Below, in pieces: positions 14,334 through 25,546 of a stretch of DNA of 52,316 bases; the first letter of the stretch is position 1, and every line of letters begins with the position of its first letter. Below the pieces are notes generated by a model. The model did not search any database. It was not told the DNA's origin and saw only the letters and a program-made list of their open reading frames with translations. The position numbers and the translations under genes are program-made. The stretch spans positions 1 to 52,316 of the forward strand of contig JAVKOQ010000354.1 in NCBI GenBank assembly GCA_031835245.1, in the 5' to 3' direction. Origin of the DNA: Balamuthia mandrillaris (lineage: Eukaryota; Discosea; Longamoebia; Balamuthiidae).

Positions 14334-15611
14334 ATGGAGACTAACGGGAACAAGCGAGGAAGAAGGGGCGATGAGGAGAATGAGGAAGAGCAACAGGGAG
14401 ACCTAAAACGCCCAAAGCCGGAAGAGAAGGGGGAGGAAGAAGAACACGAGGAGGAGCAGGAGGAAAAGAGTGGCGAGGAAGAAGGGGATAGTGACGAGGG
14501 GGAAGAAGCCGAAGACGAGGAGGAAGAGCAACCAGAGGTAAATTGGGAAGCCGTAAAACGTTTCGCTTACTACCCGATCGTGAAACGGACTCATGTCGCC
14601 ACCCAACCTAACGAAGAAGAACAAGAAGCAGATCAAGAAGAGAATGACAAGATCACCAACTACGACTACTTTTGTACGATTGACACATACGACGAAGCCA
14701 AGGCACGTGTGGCGGGTGAAGACTACCTCCTCATCAATCCCTCAGGGCTCACCCGCTTTGGTGGTGCTCGTCCCTCCTTGCTGGCGGCCAGCAAGGAGAC
14801 CTGGCCCCTCTGCGACAAATGCCAAACACCCCTCGTGTTCATGTTCCAGCTGCACACGGCCGACCTACCGCCTACCTCTTGGGCTTCTTCGGAACCACAA
14901 TCACAGGTGGCCGCCTTCCTTTCGGACCCGGTGAGGAATGACCCCGAACACCACGGCCAACTCCTACAGTGCTTCTACTGCTGTGAGTGTGGCGGCTACG
15001 AGGCCTTCTCTGAAGGGCAGCTGGTGCGCATGCTGCCTGCTCCTCTCAAGCCTAGTGCTCCAACTTTGAAGCGTCTGGCCGCTGAAACTGCCCTCAAACA
15101 TAACCTTGCCGATGGTTCTTCCTCTTCTTCTTCCTCTTCTTCCTCTTCTTCCTCTTCCTCTTCGTCGGTGGAGTTGGTGGGCGACGTGGTTGAGTACCTT
15201 GACAACCTGAAAGGCAGCCTGAAGGATGTTAACGATTTGTTTTGTTACCCCGAGGAAGTACCCCAGGAAGTACCTCAACTTTTGAAAAACGAGTGGACCC
15301 TTATAGGATGGCGCAAAGTCGTTGACTATCCACACACAGAAGAGCTGGAAGAAGTGGCTGGCGTTTCTCTGGACGAGGATGATGAGGAGCATCCTACCCT
15401 AGCCGGAACCAAGCTTGGTGGATGGCCTCATTGGTGCCAGGCGGTGGAGTATCCTTCCTGCTCCAAGTGTGGAGAGACGATGAAAAACCATCTCATGCAG
15501 ATGGAAGAGGACGAGCTGATTCCCTTCATGTGGGGTGACTCCGGTACCGCTCAGATCACCCAGTGCAACACCCACAAGGAAGTGGTGGGCCTTACATGGG
15601 CTTGTTGTTGA
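14334..15611 (+). CDS. DUF1963 / YwqG-like protein with acidic N-terminus
   Basis: A single-exon 425-residue protein. The first 70 residues are a Glu/Asp-rich low-complexity segment. The middle contains a C-x2-C pair (PLCDKCQTPLVFMFQL) followed by CFYCCECGG, a treble-clef-like zinc site. The last part, LGGWPHWCQAVEYPSCSKCG through FMWGDSGTAQITQC to GLTWACC, matches the YwqG/DUF1963 fold (GGxPxW near the start, then a GDxGxxxIxxC ending). A run of about 18 serines encoded by TCT/TCC codons splits the domain near residue 265. The family's function is unknown. It converges with the K+ channel gene, with 73 bp between the stop codons. Confidence 0.8.
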   Translation: METNGNKRGRRGDEENEEEQQGDLKRPKPEEKGEEEEHEEEQEEKSGEEEGDSDEGEEAEDEEEEQPEVNWEAVKRFAYYPIVKRTHVATQPNEEEQEADQEENDKITNYDYFCTIDTYDEAKARVAGEDYLLINPSGLTRFGGARPSLLAASKETWPLCDKCQTPLVFMFQLHTADLPPTSWASSEPQSQVAAFLSDPVRNDPEHHGQLLQCFYCCECGGYEAFSEGQLVRMLPAPLKPSAPTLKRLAAETALKHNLADGSSSSSSSSSSSSSSSSSVELVGDVVEYLDNLKGSLKDVNDLFCYPEEVPQEVPQLLKNEWTLIGWRKVVDYPHTEELEEVAGVSLDEDDEEHPTLAGTKLGGWPHWCQAVEYPSCSKCGETMKNHLMQMEEDELIPFMWGDSGTAQITQCNTHKEVVGLTWACC

Positions 15612-15684
15612 AGGTTTCTTTCCTCATTTCTCTGTTTCTGGCTTCGCTAACAACCACAAACAATAAAAGAGTACAAACTAAGAG

Positions 15685-16952
15685 CTACGCTTTGTTGACG
15701 TGATGCAAAAGCCTTTCAGCTGTCAGATACAAACGAACGTTGAGAAACCGCAGGACCAGCATCAACAAAGAGAAAAACAAAAACATTGCGCTCATCTCCC
15801 CCACTTGCTCCCAGAACAAAAACCATATTCGCCCTGGCGTTGTCTTTGGCGTGAAATCAGACCCAAATCCTTACCAACAGACGAGTCAGTCCAGAAAATG
15901 AGGAGGAGAAGAAAGCGCAAAACGACGCAAACCAAGTCCCGCAAGGGATACTGTAAATGATCACCTAAGACACGTACCTGCAGTTTGTGACGTGATAAAG
16001 GCGAAGTAGAAGACATTGCCAAAGGTATTCGGCGTGTAGTCACCAAGATTACCTAGGTTAGGTTCCAGCTTATAGAAAACTGCCGCTCCCACCACATGGA
16101 CGACTGCCCAAATGACCAGAGCAGCAAGGATCAGAGCAAAGATGGTAAGCCAAGTATGTTCAGCCCTCTCCACTGAAGGGGGTTTGGCGACAGCTCTCGC
16201 TCGCTTGGCCACTTTCTTCAGAGGCCTTATTGTTGTTTCCTTCTTCAGCCCTCGTGGAGGTTCCTTTTGTGCTCCATCTTCCTCCTCTGCTAGTTGAACT
16301 CGTTCATGTTTGTCTTCTGTTGTTGTCGCTTCTGCTTCCTCTGGGGATGGAACTCTTTCTTCATCACTTCTGTTTTGCGGAGGAGCAAAAAAAAGCGGCT
16401 GTCCTCCAATGTTGCCCCACTCCTCCAACCGTGCCATTCGACTGTCGTTGCTGTTGGCTGTTTTGTTCTTTCGGAAAAGGTGGATCAAGTTCCAAACGAT
16501 ACCGTAGTAGACCCAGTTGGTCAGCTTCGTGATGAAGCCATACACAAACACACCCCAAACCGCGCTCCCGATGAAAGACCAGACGAAGACGATGGCTCTG
16601 CCACCGTTTGAAACAGGGACAATGTCTCCGTAGCCCACAGTGGACATGAAAACGTGGGTGAAATAGATCGCTGAGTCGTGTCGGTCAGATTCGTTTCGTG
16701 AGGTTAAAAAAAAACTGGAGGTGAGCCGAGGAGTGGAATACCTTCAAAGTAAGTGAGTTCACCTTGCCCCAGCGCTGTGGCCTCCTCCTCCCGACGATAC
16801 GGGTTTTCCTGCGCTTGGAAGATGGCAGCCCCAACCAGCACCCAAGCCCAGTAGAGCAGCCACACAACTAGCAGCAGGAAGGTGGTCTTGCCCGGCACAA
16901 ACGCCACCTGGAGAAAACGCTTGATATCCCGCTTCTCTGGAAGTGCAGCCAT
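15685..16952 (-). CDS. Two-pore-domain (K2P-like) potassium channel with degenerate second filter
   Basis: Three exons: 16742-16952, about 15978-16667 and 15685-15833. The start is MAALPEKRD. TM1 is near residues 22-45 (LLLVVWLLYWAWVLVGAAIF). Pore 1 is reconstituted across the first junction (LTYFEA then IYFTHVFMSTVGYGD) and has an intact TVGYGD filter. TM2 follows, then a long basic cytosolic loop, TM3 (IFALILAALVIWAVVHVVGA) and pore helix 2 (FGNVFYFAFITSQTAG). The only phase-compatible continuation replaces the usual GYGD or GFGD with GRIW. It leads into a hydrophobic TM4 (MFLFFSLLMLVL) and a stop. K2P channels are dimers carrying leak K+ current. Conduction here is uncertain given the second filter. 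Confidence 0.75.
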
Positions 16953-17200
16953 TCGCCTAGACCACCCACATTGTCTGTTCTTTCTCAGGAGGGATTTTGG
17001 CCTACAGACCGTTTGTTGAGCATTATGTCGCCTCTCCGCCAAGTTGCCGGCCAATAATAATGCTATGAGTGGAGAACCAGCAAAAAAAAACACCGGGTGG
17101 TGGGGGTTGGGATCCCCCCTCTTTGGATTGCTCTGTGTCGACATGAATTGCACATCAATACCTTTAAAGCAAAGCGGCAAAGCAGAGGAGGAGGAGGCGA
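16953..17200. promoter_or_regulatory. Divergent intergenic region, K+ channel / HAD phosphatase
   Basis: A 248-bp gap between two divergent start codons. It is likely to carry both promoters; no specific box is convincing. Confidence 0.4.
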
Positions 17201-17635
17201 ATGCAGAAGCTGGCGGACGTGGAAGCCTTCTTGAAGGACTATGACACCTTTTTGATTGACTGCGATGGTAAGGAACATACATGCATGTTGTCTCTTTTTG
17301 TGTGTTTGTGGTGTGCACTTTCGCTTTGTGATTGTGTGTAATCCTTTGCGTTCTCCTGTTGCTAATCCCACTCCCTCCTTTTCGCCGACGGCTTCTCCGT
17401 AACAAAGGCGTCCTGTGGAGAGGTGCTGTACTGCTACCGAACACCAAGGAAGTGTTGTCGCAGCTCCGGCAGAGGGTACACCACCTTTAGTTTTTTCGTT
17501 GCGGAGAAGATGAAAACGTGACTTAACACTCCTTCATAGGGCAAACGGTTGATCTTTGTCACCAACAATAGCACCAAATCTCGAGAACAATACAAGAGCG
17601 TCTTTGCCAAGTTTGACATTGAAGTGGCCAAGGCA

Positions 17636-17719
<84 letters not shown>

Positions 17720-18608
17720 TCTCTCTCTCCCTCTCTCTCCGCTTACTCGCTCGTCTCCTTCTTTTGCTAACACAAAAACAGGAGGAGATAGTGAGCTCTT
17801 CTTACGCGGCGGCTTATTACTTGTCTTCGCACGTGCGACTGCACGAGAAAAAGCAAAAGGTCTATCTCATGGGCGAAAGCGGAGTGGCGCAGGAGCTGGA
17901 GGAGGTCGGCATCGAGTGGGTCGGCGGTGAGGCCCACAAAGAGCACAAGTCCATGCCTGATCTTGCCTTTTTGCCTGTTGATGACCAAGTTACCTTCTTT
18001 CTGCTTTTCTTCTTCCTCCTTTTTCTTCCTTCTTTCTTCTTTCTTCTTTCCTCTTTCCTCTGCTGACGAGAAAAGTCTTTTGCCAAAGATAGGAGCAGTG
18101 TTGGTGGGTTTCGATGGGTGGATAAACTACCACAAGCTAGCCTACGCCATGGTACATCTCACCCAAAACAAGGAGTGCATGCTGGTGGCAACCAACCGGG
18201 ACCTCACCTTTCCTTCCTCGGGCCATCTGCTACCGGGAGGCGGCACCATGGTGGCTGCTGTGGAGGCGTGCAGCGGCCGCGTGGCCACCACTGTTGGCAA
18301 GCCAGCTCCTATTCTTATGGAACTCATTCTTGAAAGGTACCGTCGGCTTTTTTTTTCCTGTTGAAGATGCAGCTGACAACGTTGCGACATTACACAGGTT
18401 TGAACTGGACAAGGCAAGGACTTGCATGATAGGAGACAGGCTCGACACAGACATCCAATTCGGCAACGAAGGCGGCGTTGCCACCCTGTTGGTGCTTACC
18501 GGAGTGACTACGAAGGAAGCCGCCCTTTCTCCTGATAACTCCATCCGACCTACTTACTACACGGATGCCTTTCAAGACCTGCTTCTGCCTTCTTCCTCTT
18601 CTTCTTGA
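17201..18608 (+). CDS. HAD-superfamily phosphatase, phosphoglycolate/4-nitrophenyl phosphatase type
   Basis: A multi-exon gene beginning MQKLADVEAFLKDYD. All four HAD motifs are present: motif I FLIDCDG joined to VLWRG across the first intron (17268-17407), with Asp nucleophile and Asp general acid; motif II FVTNNSTKS; motif III Lys in VGKPAPIL; motif IV MIGDRLDTDIQFGNEGG. The spacing with a large C2 cap (SSSYAAAYYL to GFDGWINY) is that of PGP/PDXP-type enzymes. These hydrolyse 2-phosphoglycolate, pyridoxal phosphate or similar metabolites in the cytosol; the substrate here is not decidable. One intron carries over 90 bp of (CT)n (17640-17740) and seems to use a GC donor. Confidence 0.88.
17640..17740 (+). 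repeat. (CT)n microsatellite in HAD phosphatase intron
   Basis: About 100 bp of almost pure CT on the coding strand immediately after the exon encoding the FDIEVAK segment. Confidence 0.92.
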
Positions 18609-18715
18609 CGAAGAAAAACGAAACGCATAAAATATCAATACTGAAGAGTTTCTTCTCTTGGAAAAGGTGGAAGAAGCAAAATGAAGAACAAGAAAAAAAA
18701 TTTAGCAACAACAAG

Positions 18716-18966
18716 TTAACCAGCAAGAGTGTCCGAGTGGAAGGTGGCGTCGAGGACTGCGCAGGTTTCGTCGCTGCCCAATTCTTGTACGTATTTCCAA
18801 GGGATGTACTTCTCCCCGTCCTTGCTGTGACAGTTCAACAGGATGTCTCTGGGTCCTTCTCCCGATGTCGACAATCGTCTTAATAACTGTGTCATAGGTT
18901 CGTTGTTAGCTATAGAACCTGTTAAAGCAGAAGGAGAGAACAAGGAGAATATGAAGAAGAACAAAT

Positions 18967-19055
<89 letters not shown>

Positions 19056-19846
19056 CAGAGAGAGAGTGCCTCTTCTCCAAACAAAAGTTTGAGGGCCAGT
19101 TCCATGTCCGGCTTTTCAACTTCACAAAACTCCTTGAACCTCTCCTCCGAGCTGAAGACGAGAAGCTGCATGGGTCCTCCCTCCTGTCTGGGGTCCAACG
19201 CCAAAAAGGTCATGGGCTGGTCCTCCGAAGGGGGCTCCCCCTTAGCGCGCCTTTCCTCCGCCCTCCTCTGGTCCTCCTCGTAGTCTTCCTTGGCCATGAG
19301 GACGTAGAGCATGGCCTCGTAGAGCTTCTTGGTGAGGTGAGGGCTGGCCTTGATCTCCTCCACGGAGAAGCGCCAGAAGAGGTCCTCGGCGGGACCCAAG
19401 GGGTCCGTCTCTACCGTCCAGTTGCTGCCGGTTCTCGTTGGCTTGAAGGGAGAGCGATTTGGAGAAGTGGCGGAAGAAGAAGCAGAAGAAGAGGTAGAGG
19501 CAGAGGATCCGTCCGACGGAGAAGAAGGAGAGACCATTTCAGCGTCGGGAACTTGCCCAACGGTTTCTTTGTGAGAAGCGAAACTTGGGCGGGAGCTAGA
19601 GAAGGAAAGGCTTCGCGTGAAGGCGGTTGCACGAGTGGCACAAGGGAACAGAGCAGGGGAAGAAGAGGAAGGAGAAGAAAGAGCGCTACCAAAGGAGCTC
19701 CTGACATATGCTGGCCGTTTGGCAGTAAGAAGTAAAGTGCTAGGAGAAGAAAAGGGTCGCGACAACAGCTGTTTAGGATCCCTCTTCCACAGCCGACAGG
19801 CCGCCCTGCTGCTGATGCCGCTGCCGCTTCTGCCGCCGCCCCACAT
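18716..19846 (-). CDS. Putative mitochondrial SseB-like protein
   Basis: Starts at 19846 (MWGGGRSG). The first 90 or so residues are rich in Ser, Arg and Ala and nearly lack acids (RAFTRSLSFSS-type), a good mitochondrial presequence. After a Ser-rich linker comes a region resembling an SseB N-terminal domain: KLYEAMLYVLMA, then TFLALDPRQEGGPMQLLVFS with SSEERFKEF, and after an intron PRDILLNCHSKDGEKYIPW with KYVQEL. The intron (about 18920-19075) is mostly (CT)n and (CTGT) on the coding strand; it must be removed, since reading through gives only Leu/Ser. SseB itself is a bacterial protein of uncertain role, so no function is assigned. Confidence 0.6.
18967..19068 (-). repeat. (GA)n/(CT)n tract in SseB-like gene intron
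   Basis: Purine-rich on the plus strand with regular GACAGA interruptions; pyrimidine on the coding strand. Confidence 0.9.
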
Positions 19847-20512
19847 TCTCTTGTCGGAGGTCTCCCCTGTTTGCTTTGCTTTGCTCTGGTTTGCTTTGCT
19901 TTGGTTTGCTGCTGGCGGGCGGCTTTGGTGTCCGCAAAAAAAGTACTAGTGAACCTGAGGAGTCGTGTTGGTGACTTACCATGACGACACCAAATGTTGT
20001 CTTCACGATTCTCCTCTCCTCTCTCTTGTCTTCTCTCCTAGGTTTTTTGTGGACAAGTTGCCCCTCTGTCGGAGAAGAAGGGGAGGGGCGGAGGGCCTGT
20101 GCGAGAAGAGGGGTGGGGGAGGGACAAGTGGTAATCAAACCGTTGTAGCAGCGCAAGGTTTTTTCCCTTTCTTTGGCCTTTTTGCTTGGCTGACACGAAA
20201 AATCAAGGAAGACGCGTTTCTTCATGGAAGAAGATATGAGCTCATATCCCCATGATCGGTTGACAGCCCCATGGCAGTTTGCCTCCAGCTTTACCCCTGG
20301 TTTTGTTCGAATTTCATCTTTTTTCATCCCTTCCTTTTTGTTGTTGTTGTTGTCGTTGTTGTTGGTTGTGTTGTTGTGGTTGTGTTGTTGTTTTTTTATT
20401 TTCCCATCGCCAACAACTATTTAACTTGAGAAACAACAAACAACAAACAACAACAACCACAACCACTAGAGTTCATAACCGGGAAAACTTTGGATTACCA
20501 TTCGGTGTGAAG
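19847..20512. other. Divergent intergenic region with (TTG)n and (CAA)n inverted pair
   Basis: No gene is supported here. From about 20336 to 20395 the plus strand is (GTT)n-like, and from about 20428 to 20466 it is (CAA)n-like with CAACCACAACCAC. The two arms are imperfect reverse complements and could fold into a hairpin in DNA, or in a 5' UTR of the downstream gene if transcription starts upstream. Confidence 0.5.
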
Positions 20513-23148
20513 ATGATGGCCGGCGTAACCTTCAACCATGAAAACGCAGGGCCTGGAAAAGCAAACCCAGAAGAAGAAGAAGAAGAACAAGAAGAAGTGA
20601 GAGTGAGCTTCTCGGAAGAGGAAACCACGACAATAGGTGCCGATCCTTTGGTCGATTCCAACAAAAACAACATCAACAAGAAGATGGAGAGCTACGTTGG
20701 TCGTCGACTGACGGCCATCGAAGCCAAGGTCTTGCGCAAGAAGCTGTTGGAGATGGCCGTGGAAGAGGAGATCAACGCCTTGCGACAGCAGGAAGACAGG
20801 GAGGCGGGCTTCCTTCACGACCTTCAGCACAACACCCTCTACCTGGGCTTCCTCTTTCGAACGTTTGTGCACAGCTTCCCTCTATTTGTGCCTCGTCATC
20901 CTCCACTTTTTAATCTGCACGAAGAAGGAGAAGGCGAAGCGGATGAGAAGGAGAAAGAAAAGAAGATAGAAGACGAAGAAGAAAGAGAAGCCAGCCAACA
21001 GGGAGGCTATGTCTTTTGGGCACAGATGGAACGGTTGGTACAGATGGTGAAGCGGCTGAGGCTGAGCACCGCTGCGGAGAGAGGCCAGGCGCAGAGCGAT
21101 TTGGATCGGTTCTGGAACGTGGTTAAACGTCGTGCGGTTCAGGTGTTGCAGCACATCGTTCTGGTGGTACCCTCGCCGCCTCCTTCCCTTCTTATGCAGA
21201 ACAATCGGTTTGATGAAGAAGAAATGAAGGAGGAGGAGGAGGAGGAGGAAATGACGGCAATGGAGAAGGAAGAAACAGAGATAGAAAGAGAGACCAGAGT
21301 TTACATGGAATCGCTCCACAAGTTCAAAACCTCCATTGCCTCCACAGGTACTTTCTCTCCTTCTCCGTTCCCTTTTTTTTTTGGAATGCTTCTGTTGTTT
21401 AACATAAGCTGAAACTATAAGAGGGCCTCAATTTGTTTCTTCGCATGGTGCGAGAGAAAGAAAAGCTGCAAGATATGCCACCCGATCTCGTTAACCTGAT
21501 TCGCAGTTGTTACAAGCTGATGGCACACAATCTGTTTCTTCTCCTTCATGCTCCTTCAACGAACGACACCAACAACACTAACGACGAGAACAGCTCAACA
21601 GAAGATTGTGCTGCTAATCGCTTGGCATCGTTGCGAAGTATATTGACTTGGACTCCATTTTTTACATTGCGAATGATGGCCAAAGTAACCAACCCGTTGC
21701 GTTTAACTAGGAGCGTGTTTGGTCTGTTTCTGGCTAAACCTTTTGGATGTCAAAACTTGGCTCAACGTATAGTGGAAAAAGCACTTGAAACGGAACTTGA
21801 AGAAGAAAACACCGAGAACGAAGAGGAAGGTGGTGGATTAGTGGAAGAAGGTGAAGAAGAACAAAAAGAGGAAAAGAAAGAAGGAGCTGAAGGAGATCAT
21901 GCAGTGGATTCGGCGAATAAGAAGAAGCTACAAAAGAAAGTGGGAAACAAGAAGGCGATAAAGCAAGTTGAAACCTACGTGAGAGACGTTTTCCCAACTA
22001 CGATGCCCTCTTTCTCTCCTGCTGTCAATCGAAGGCAGAGCAGAAATAAGCAACAACTACAACGACTCGAAAAGATTCTCGATCCTTCCACCAAACAACA
22101 GCTAACAGACGAGCAATTGGAAGCAGCATACCTTCTTCTTATTCGAGAAATTAAGGAGAGAGATGGTCACCAGTTGGTGCAACTTTTGGGAGATGATGAA
22201 GTCATCGCTATCTTGGAGCATCTGTTCTCCATCGTTTATCGTTCTTTGTTCAACATCTACAAACACACCGACCTCCCCAACTTTATCAAAGCGATTGCCA
22301 CCACCTTGACTGCTATTGTCAATACAGCAGATCAATACCAGAAACAACAACAAGAGCTGCTGGAAAAGAAGAAAAAAAGGATGAAGAAGTCCACACATCA
22401 GAAGAGGGGTGCTTGGTTAAACATCAGCTGGTTAAAGAAGAACAATGACGATAAGAACCAGGAAGACGAAAGCGTTTGTAACAAAGAGAATGGAAATGTC
22501 GTGGAAGCAAAAGAAGCAGAGGATGACGAACAAGAAAAAGCAGAGGAAGAGCATATCAAGAGAGCGGCGATTGAAGGCTATGTGGTTGCTATGGAAGGGT
22601 TCGTTGAAGAGGCTTATGGTATGCTTCATTCCATTCTCGTGGCAGAGCAAGTACAAGCAAAACAAGCAGGAAATGGCGAAACAGAGGATGGAACCTTTCT
22701 TCACATGCTGCATTGGTTCTTTGTTCGCCTTCAAACCGTCGTTAACACGCTTCAACTTCGCGACTCACCCCAAAGACAAAAAGAAAACGACGCAAAAAGA
22801 AACGAAGACGAAAACCTTTATGACGGAGGAGGAGTTATCGATCTTCAGCAACTTTTAACGCATCGGACAACATCACAGGAAGAAGCAGGCATGTGGCGAG
22901 AAGTTCAAGAGCTGGTTCGTCACTATCATCGCTATCAACGCTATCGCCAACAAAAGCTCCAGTGGAAGCTCTCTCATCACAAACAGCAAAGAAACAATCA
23001 GAAGAGCGAACAAAATCAAGAAAAGAGAGGGCAGATGCCGTTGCCACCACCCTCTCCGGATGTGCCCAACCTTAAGCGTCTCTTGCCCTCCTTCAACCAA
23101 GAGACCCATCTTCTCTTTGCTCGCGTTGAAAAGTGCTTACATAAATAA
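20513..23148 (+). CDS. DUF3818 / PX-associated-type protein with acidic low-complexity inserts
   Basis: Two exons, 20513-21347 and 21422-23148, joined in frame as IASTE then GLNLFLRMVREKEK. The start MMAGVTF is the first in-frame ATG. An N-terminal helical block (VGRRLTAIEAKVLRKKLLE, then LHDLQHNTLYLGFLFRTF) precedes a Glu-rich insert. The second exon carries the DUF3818-like stretch: FLRMVREKEKL, MPPDLVNLIRSCYKLM, ILTWTPFFTLRMMAKVTNPL and CQNLAQRIVEKAL. A further helical domain follows (LDPSTKQQLTDEQLEAAYLL, then FNIYKHTDLPNFIKAI). In fungi these domains sit next to PX lipid-binding domains in membrane-trafficking proteins; I see no PX domain here. Its function is inferred only as membrane-associated trafficking. 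Confidence 0.65.
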
Positions 23149-23186
23149 ATGAGGAAAAAACGTGCCAACAGACCTGGGTTTTATTG

Positions 23187-25349
23187 TTATTCATGTGATC
23201 GTGTTTGAAGCAAGCCCTCCACCCAAAGACTAACAACCAGGGCCTGGAGTTGCTCCTCGTCATCTAGAGGAAGAGATCGAACCGGCACAAACTCTGGCCA
23301 AGCCGAAAACAAAACGGCCATGGCGTGCTTATAAGCGCCTGGGTACTGGAGACAGCGGGGCTCGGGGCGGTACCGGCTGTTCATGTGATGTTCTCGTGAG
23401 TTTTGGAGACAGTGGAAGATCAACATATCTTCTTCTGGCTTTTCTTCGTCGTCGTCTTCTCCTTCTTGTTCCATTTGATAACTTGCGAGTTCTGTGTGGA
23501 GCTGTGCTTCCTCGTCAGATTCGTCCTCCTCTTCCTCATCTTCTTCATTTGAGTTTTTCTTTTGAATTGAGGATTTCGCTTCTTCCTCGTTCTCCTCCTC
23601 CTCTTCTCCGTCGTGATCTCCCTCTTCTTCCCCATCGTTCTCGCCTTCTCCATCTTCCTCTTCTTCAGACTTTTGTGTCACAACTCGTAACCAATCTGGA
23701 TTACGGAGACGTATCCAACATCCGTCCAATGTTGGCTCTGCTCCTCTTTCTCTTTCCAGCTCCGCCTCTTCATCCGTTTCTTCCGTTCTCTGTTTCTTGT
23801 TTTCTTTGCCTTTGCCTTTCTTGTCTTTGGCTGCTTCCGCTCTTGAAGAAGAGTCCATCAAGCGTTGGATGACTCGTTGTTCCGCTGAAGGCAGCAGTGG
23901 TGGCAATCGGTTCAAAGTGAAGTCCAACGACGCTTGGTCAGCTGCGTGGTGTAACAGCAAGTGACGCTCCAAGCGTTGCAACAACGTTTTCACTTGTTGG
24001 TGAAACTGTTGTTGCTTCTCTTGTTTTTGTTGTTGTTGAGCAGTAGTAGCCCACTGGTTACTGGCAGAGATAGAAGAAGAGGTAGATGATGAAGATGATG
24101 ATGAAGGAGAAGAAGAGGGAGGAAGATTGGCGGCATCATGAGCAATACCCATGTAAGAAAAGTAATTGATGGGCAGCCCCCTTCTAAACTCAACATCTTC
24201 CTCAGCGGCGTGAGTCAGAGCCAAAGGTAGAGCCGTCTATTCAGTTATTCCACAACCAGAAAAATCAGAACCCGAGAGAACACGAGCTAGAAGAAACAAA
24301 TGGAAAAAAGAAACGTACCTTCAAAAAGTCAGCCCAGCAGTTACGTTGATACGTGGAGATGGTGATATGAGTGGAAGGGGCATCAAGGGAAGTAGCTGCC
24401 TGATGAATGACACCGCGCGGGAAGTACATCATGTCTCCTCTATTCAACACAACTTCCATCAAAGGCTTGCCTGCCTCCTCCTGCGTTAGGTCGCGGCTGT
24501 ATTCCATCGGCAGTTCATCTTCGGGAGGAGGAGAATAAAGCTTCCATCGCTTGCTTCCCTCCACTTGGAGAATAAACACATCGACGTCGTCGTAGTGAGG
24601 AGCCAGGCCTTGCGCTTTTGGTGGAGTCAAGTAAACGTTCGCGCCCACCAAACAACCAAATACCTGTTCCAGTGCGTGACACAACACGTGAAGCTCCTCC
24701 GAATACTGAAACCGGAAAAGGGAGCGAGGGAAAAGAATAGTGAGAGAGGGGGGGGGGAGAGAGAGAGAGTGAGAGAGAGAATAGAGAGAAGAAGAGAAGG
24801 ACAGAATAAAAGAAGCAGAGAAAGAGAGTAAGAGCGAAGTTAAACCTGTTGAGGCTGAAAGAATTGAATGGTGGCGCCTTCTTTTTTGTAGAGCGAAGTG
24901 ACAGCCTGCTCAGTTGCCCTTCCTTCCCTGTTAAGCATCTCCTTGACACCATCGCGATAAACGCAGACGTTGAGGTGTTCGCCGTAGAACAGCTCCTTCT
25001 CCTTCAGCATTTGCTGCAGCTTGGCAAAGGAGAAGAGCTCCGAGTAGAAGTTTGGTGCGTTGCGCAGCACCACCAGCGGCTTCTTCTCCCAGTACTGCTC
25101 AAAGAACTGCTCTGTTGTGGCTTCATCCCCCAACAGCCACTGAAACAACTGTTGGGAGCGAAGAATCGAAGCCCTCCCGCTGCTGCCGTTGTCTACACCC
25201 GTCCCATTGCTTTCCGATGATTGTTGTCGAATCTTCTCGCTCTTATTTTTCTCCGCGCTGCTTTTTGGAGTGTGAGAGGAGGTCGGGGATTTTCTCTTTT
25301 TGGTTGCGGAGCTGGGGGAGGCGGGAGGGGGGGCAGCAGAGGAAGCCAT
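23187..25349 (-). CDS. NO66-type JmjC ribosomal oxygenase (RIOX1 family)
   Basis: ATG at 25349 (MASSAAPP); the frame is open further up but without an ATG. A basic nuclear signal (KKRKSP) is followed by the cupin-type JmjC domain. WEKKPLVVLRN starts it, GANVYLTPPKAQGLAPHYDD supplies the His and Asp iron ligands (HYDD), and YFPRGVIHQA supplies the second His. Ligand spacing and the FILQVEGSKRW strand match NO66/MINA53, 2-oxoglutarate/Fe(II) oxygenases that hydroxylate a ribosomal protein histidine and act in the nucleolus. The C-terminal winged-helix part is present (MLIFHCLQNSREHH, WVEGLLQ) but split by a long Glu/Asp insert near 23450-23680. One intron has (GA)n on plus. The stop is 38 bp from the convergent DUF3818 gene. 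Confidence 0.88.
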
Positions 25350-25473
25350 CTCTTTCTCAACTGTTCTTTTTCTTTTGTGCTGCAAATTCTTAACATTATT
25401 TCTTTCTCTTTTTTTTTGAAGTCGCGTCGACACGGAACGAACCGCCTACACAAAAAAATCAGGTAAAAAGAAA

Positions 25474-25546
25474 TGGCCAGTATGGGGATCGAACCCATGA
25501 CCTTGGCGTTATTAGCACCACGCTCTACCGACTAAGCTAACCGGCC
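25474..25546 (-). tRNA. tRNA-Ile (anticodon AAT)
   Basis: The minus strand folds into a complete 73-nt cloverleaf without an intron. The acceptor stem GGCCGGT pairs with ACTGGCC and is followed by discriminator A. The D arm holds GCTTAGTCGGTAGAGC. The anticodon stem TGGTG/CGCCA closes the loop CTAATAA, giving anticodon AAT (A34, normally edited to inosine). The T arm holds ATGGGTTCGATCCCCAT. No CCA is encoded, as expected for a eukaryote. A-box and B-box promoter sequences are internal. Confidence 0.95.

Noticed and set aside
19773..20327. Possible upstream extension of the SseB-like protein
   Set aside because: It is a different frame from the supported start at 19846; its composition is irregular and it has no motif.
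25433..25433. Start of the NO66-type protein at 25433
   Set aside because: The frame is open there, but the codon is GTG. The first ATG is at 25349 and leaves the full domain and a basic nuclear signal intact.
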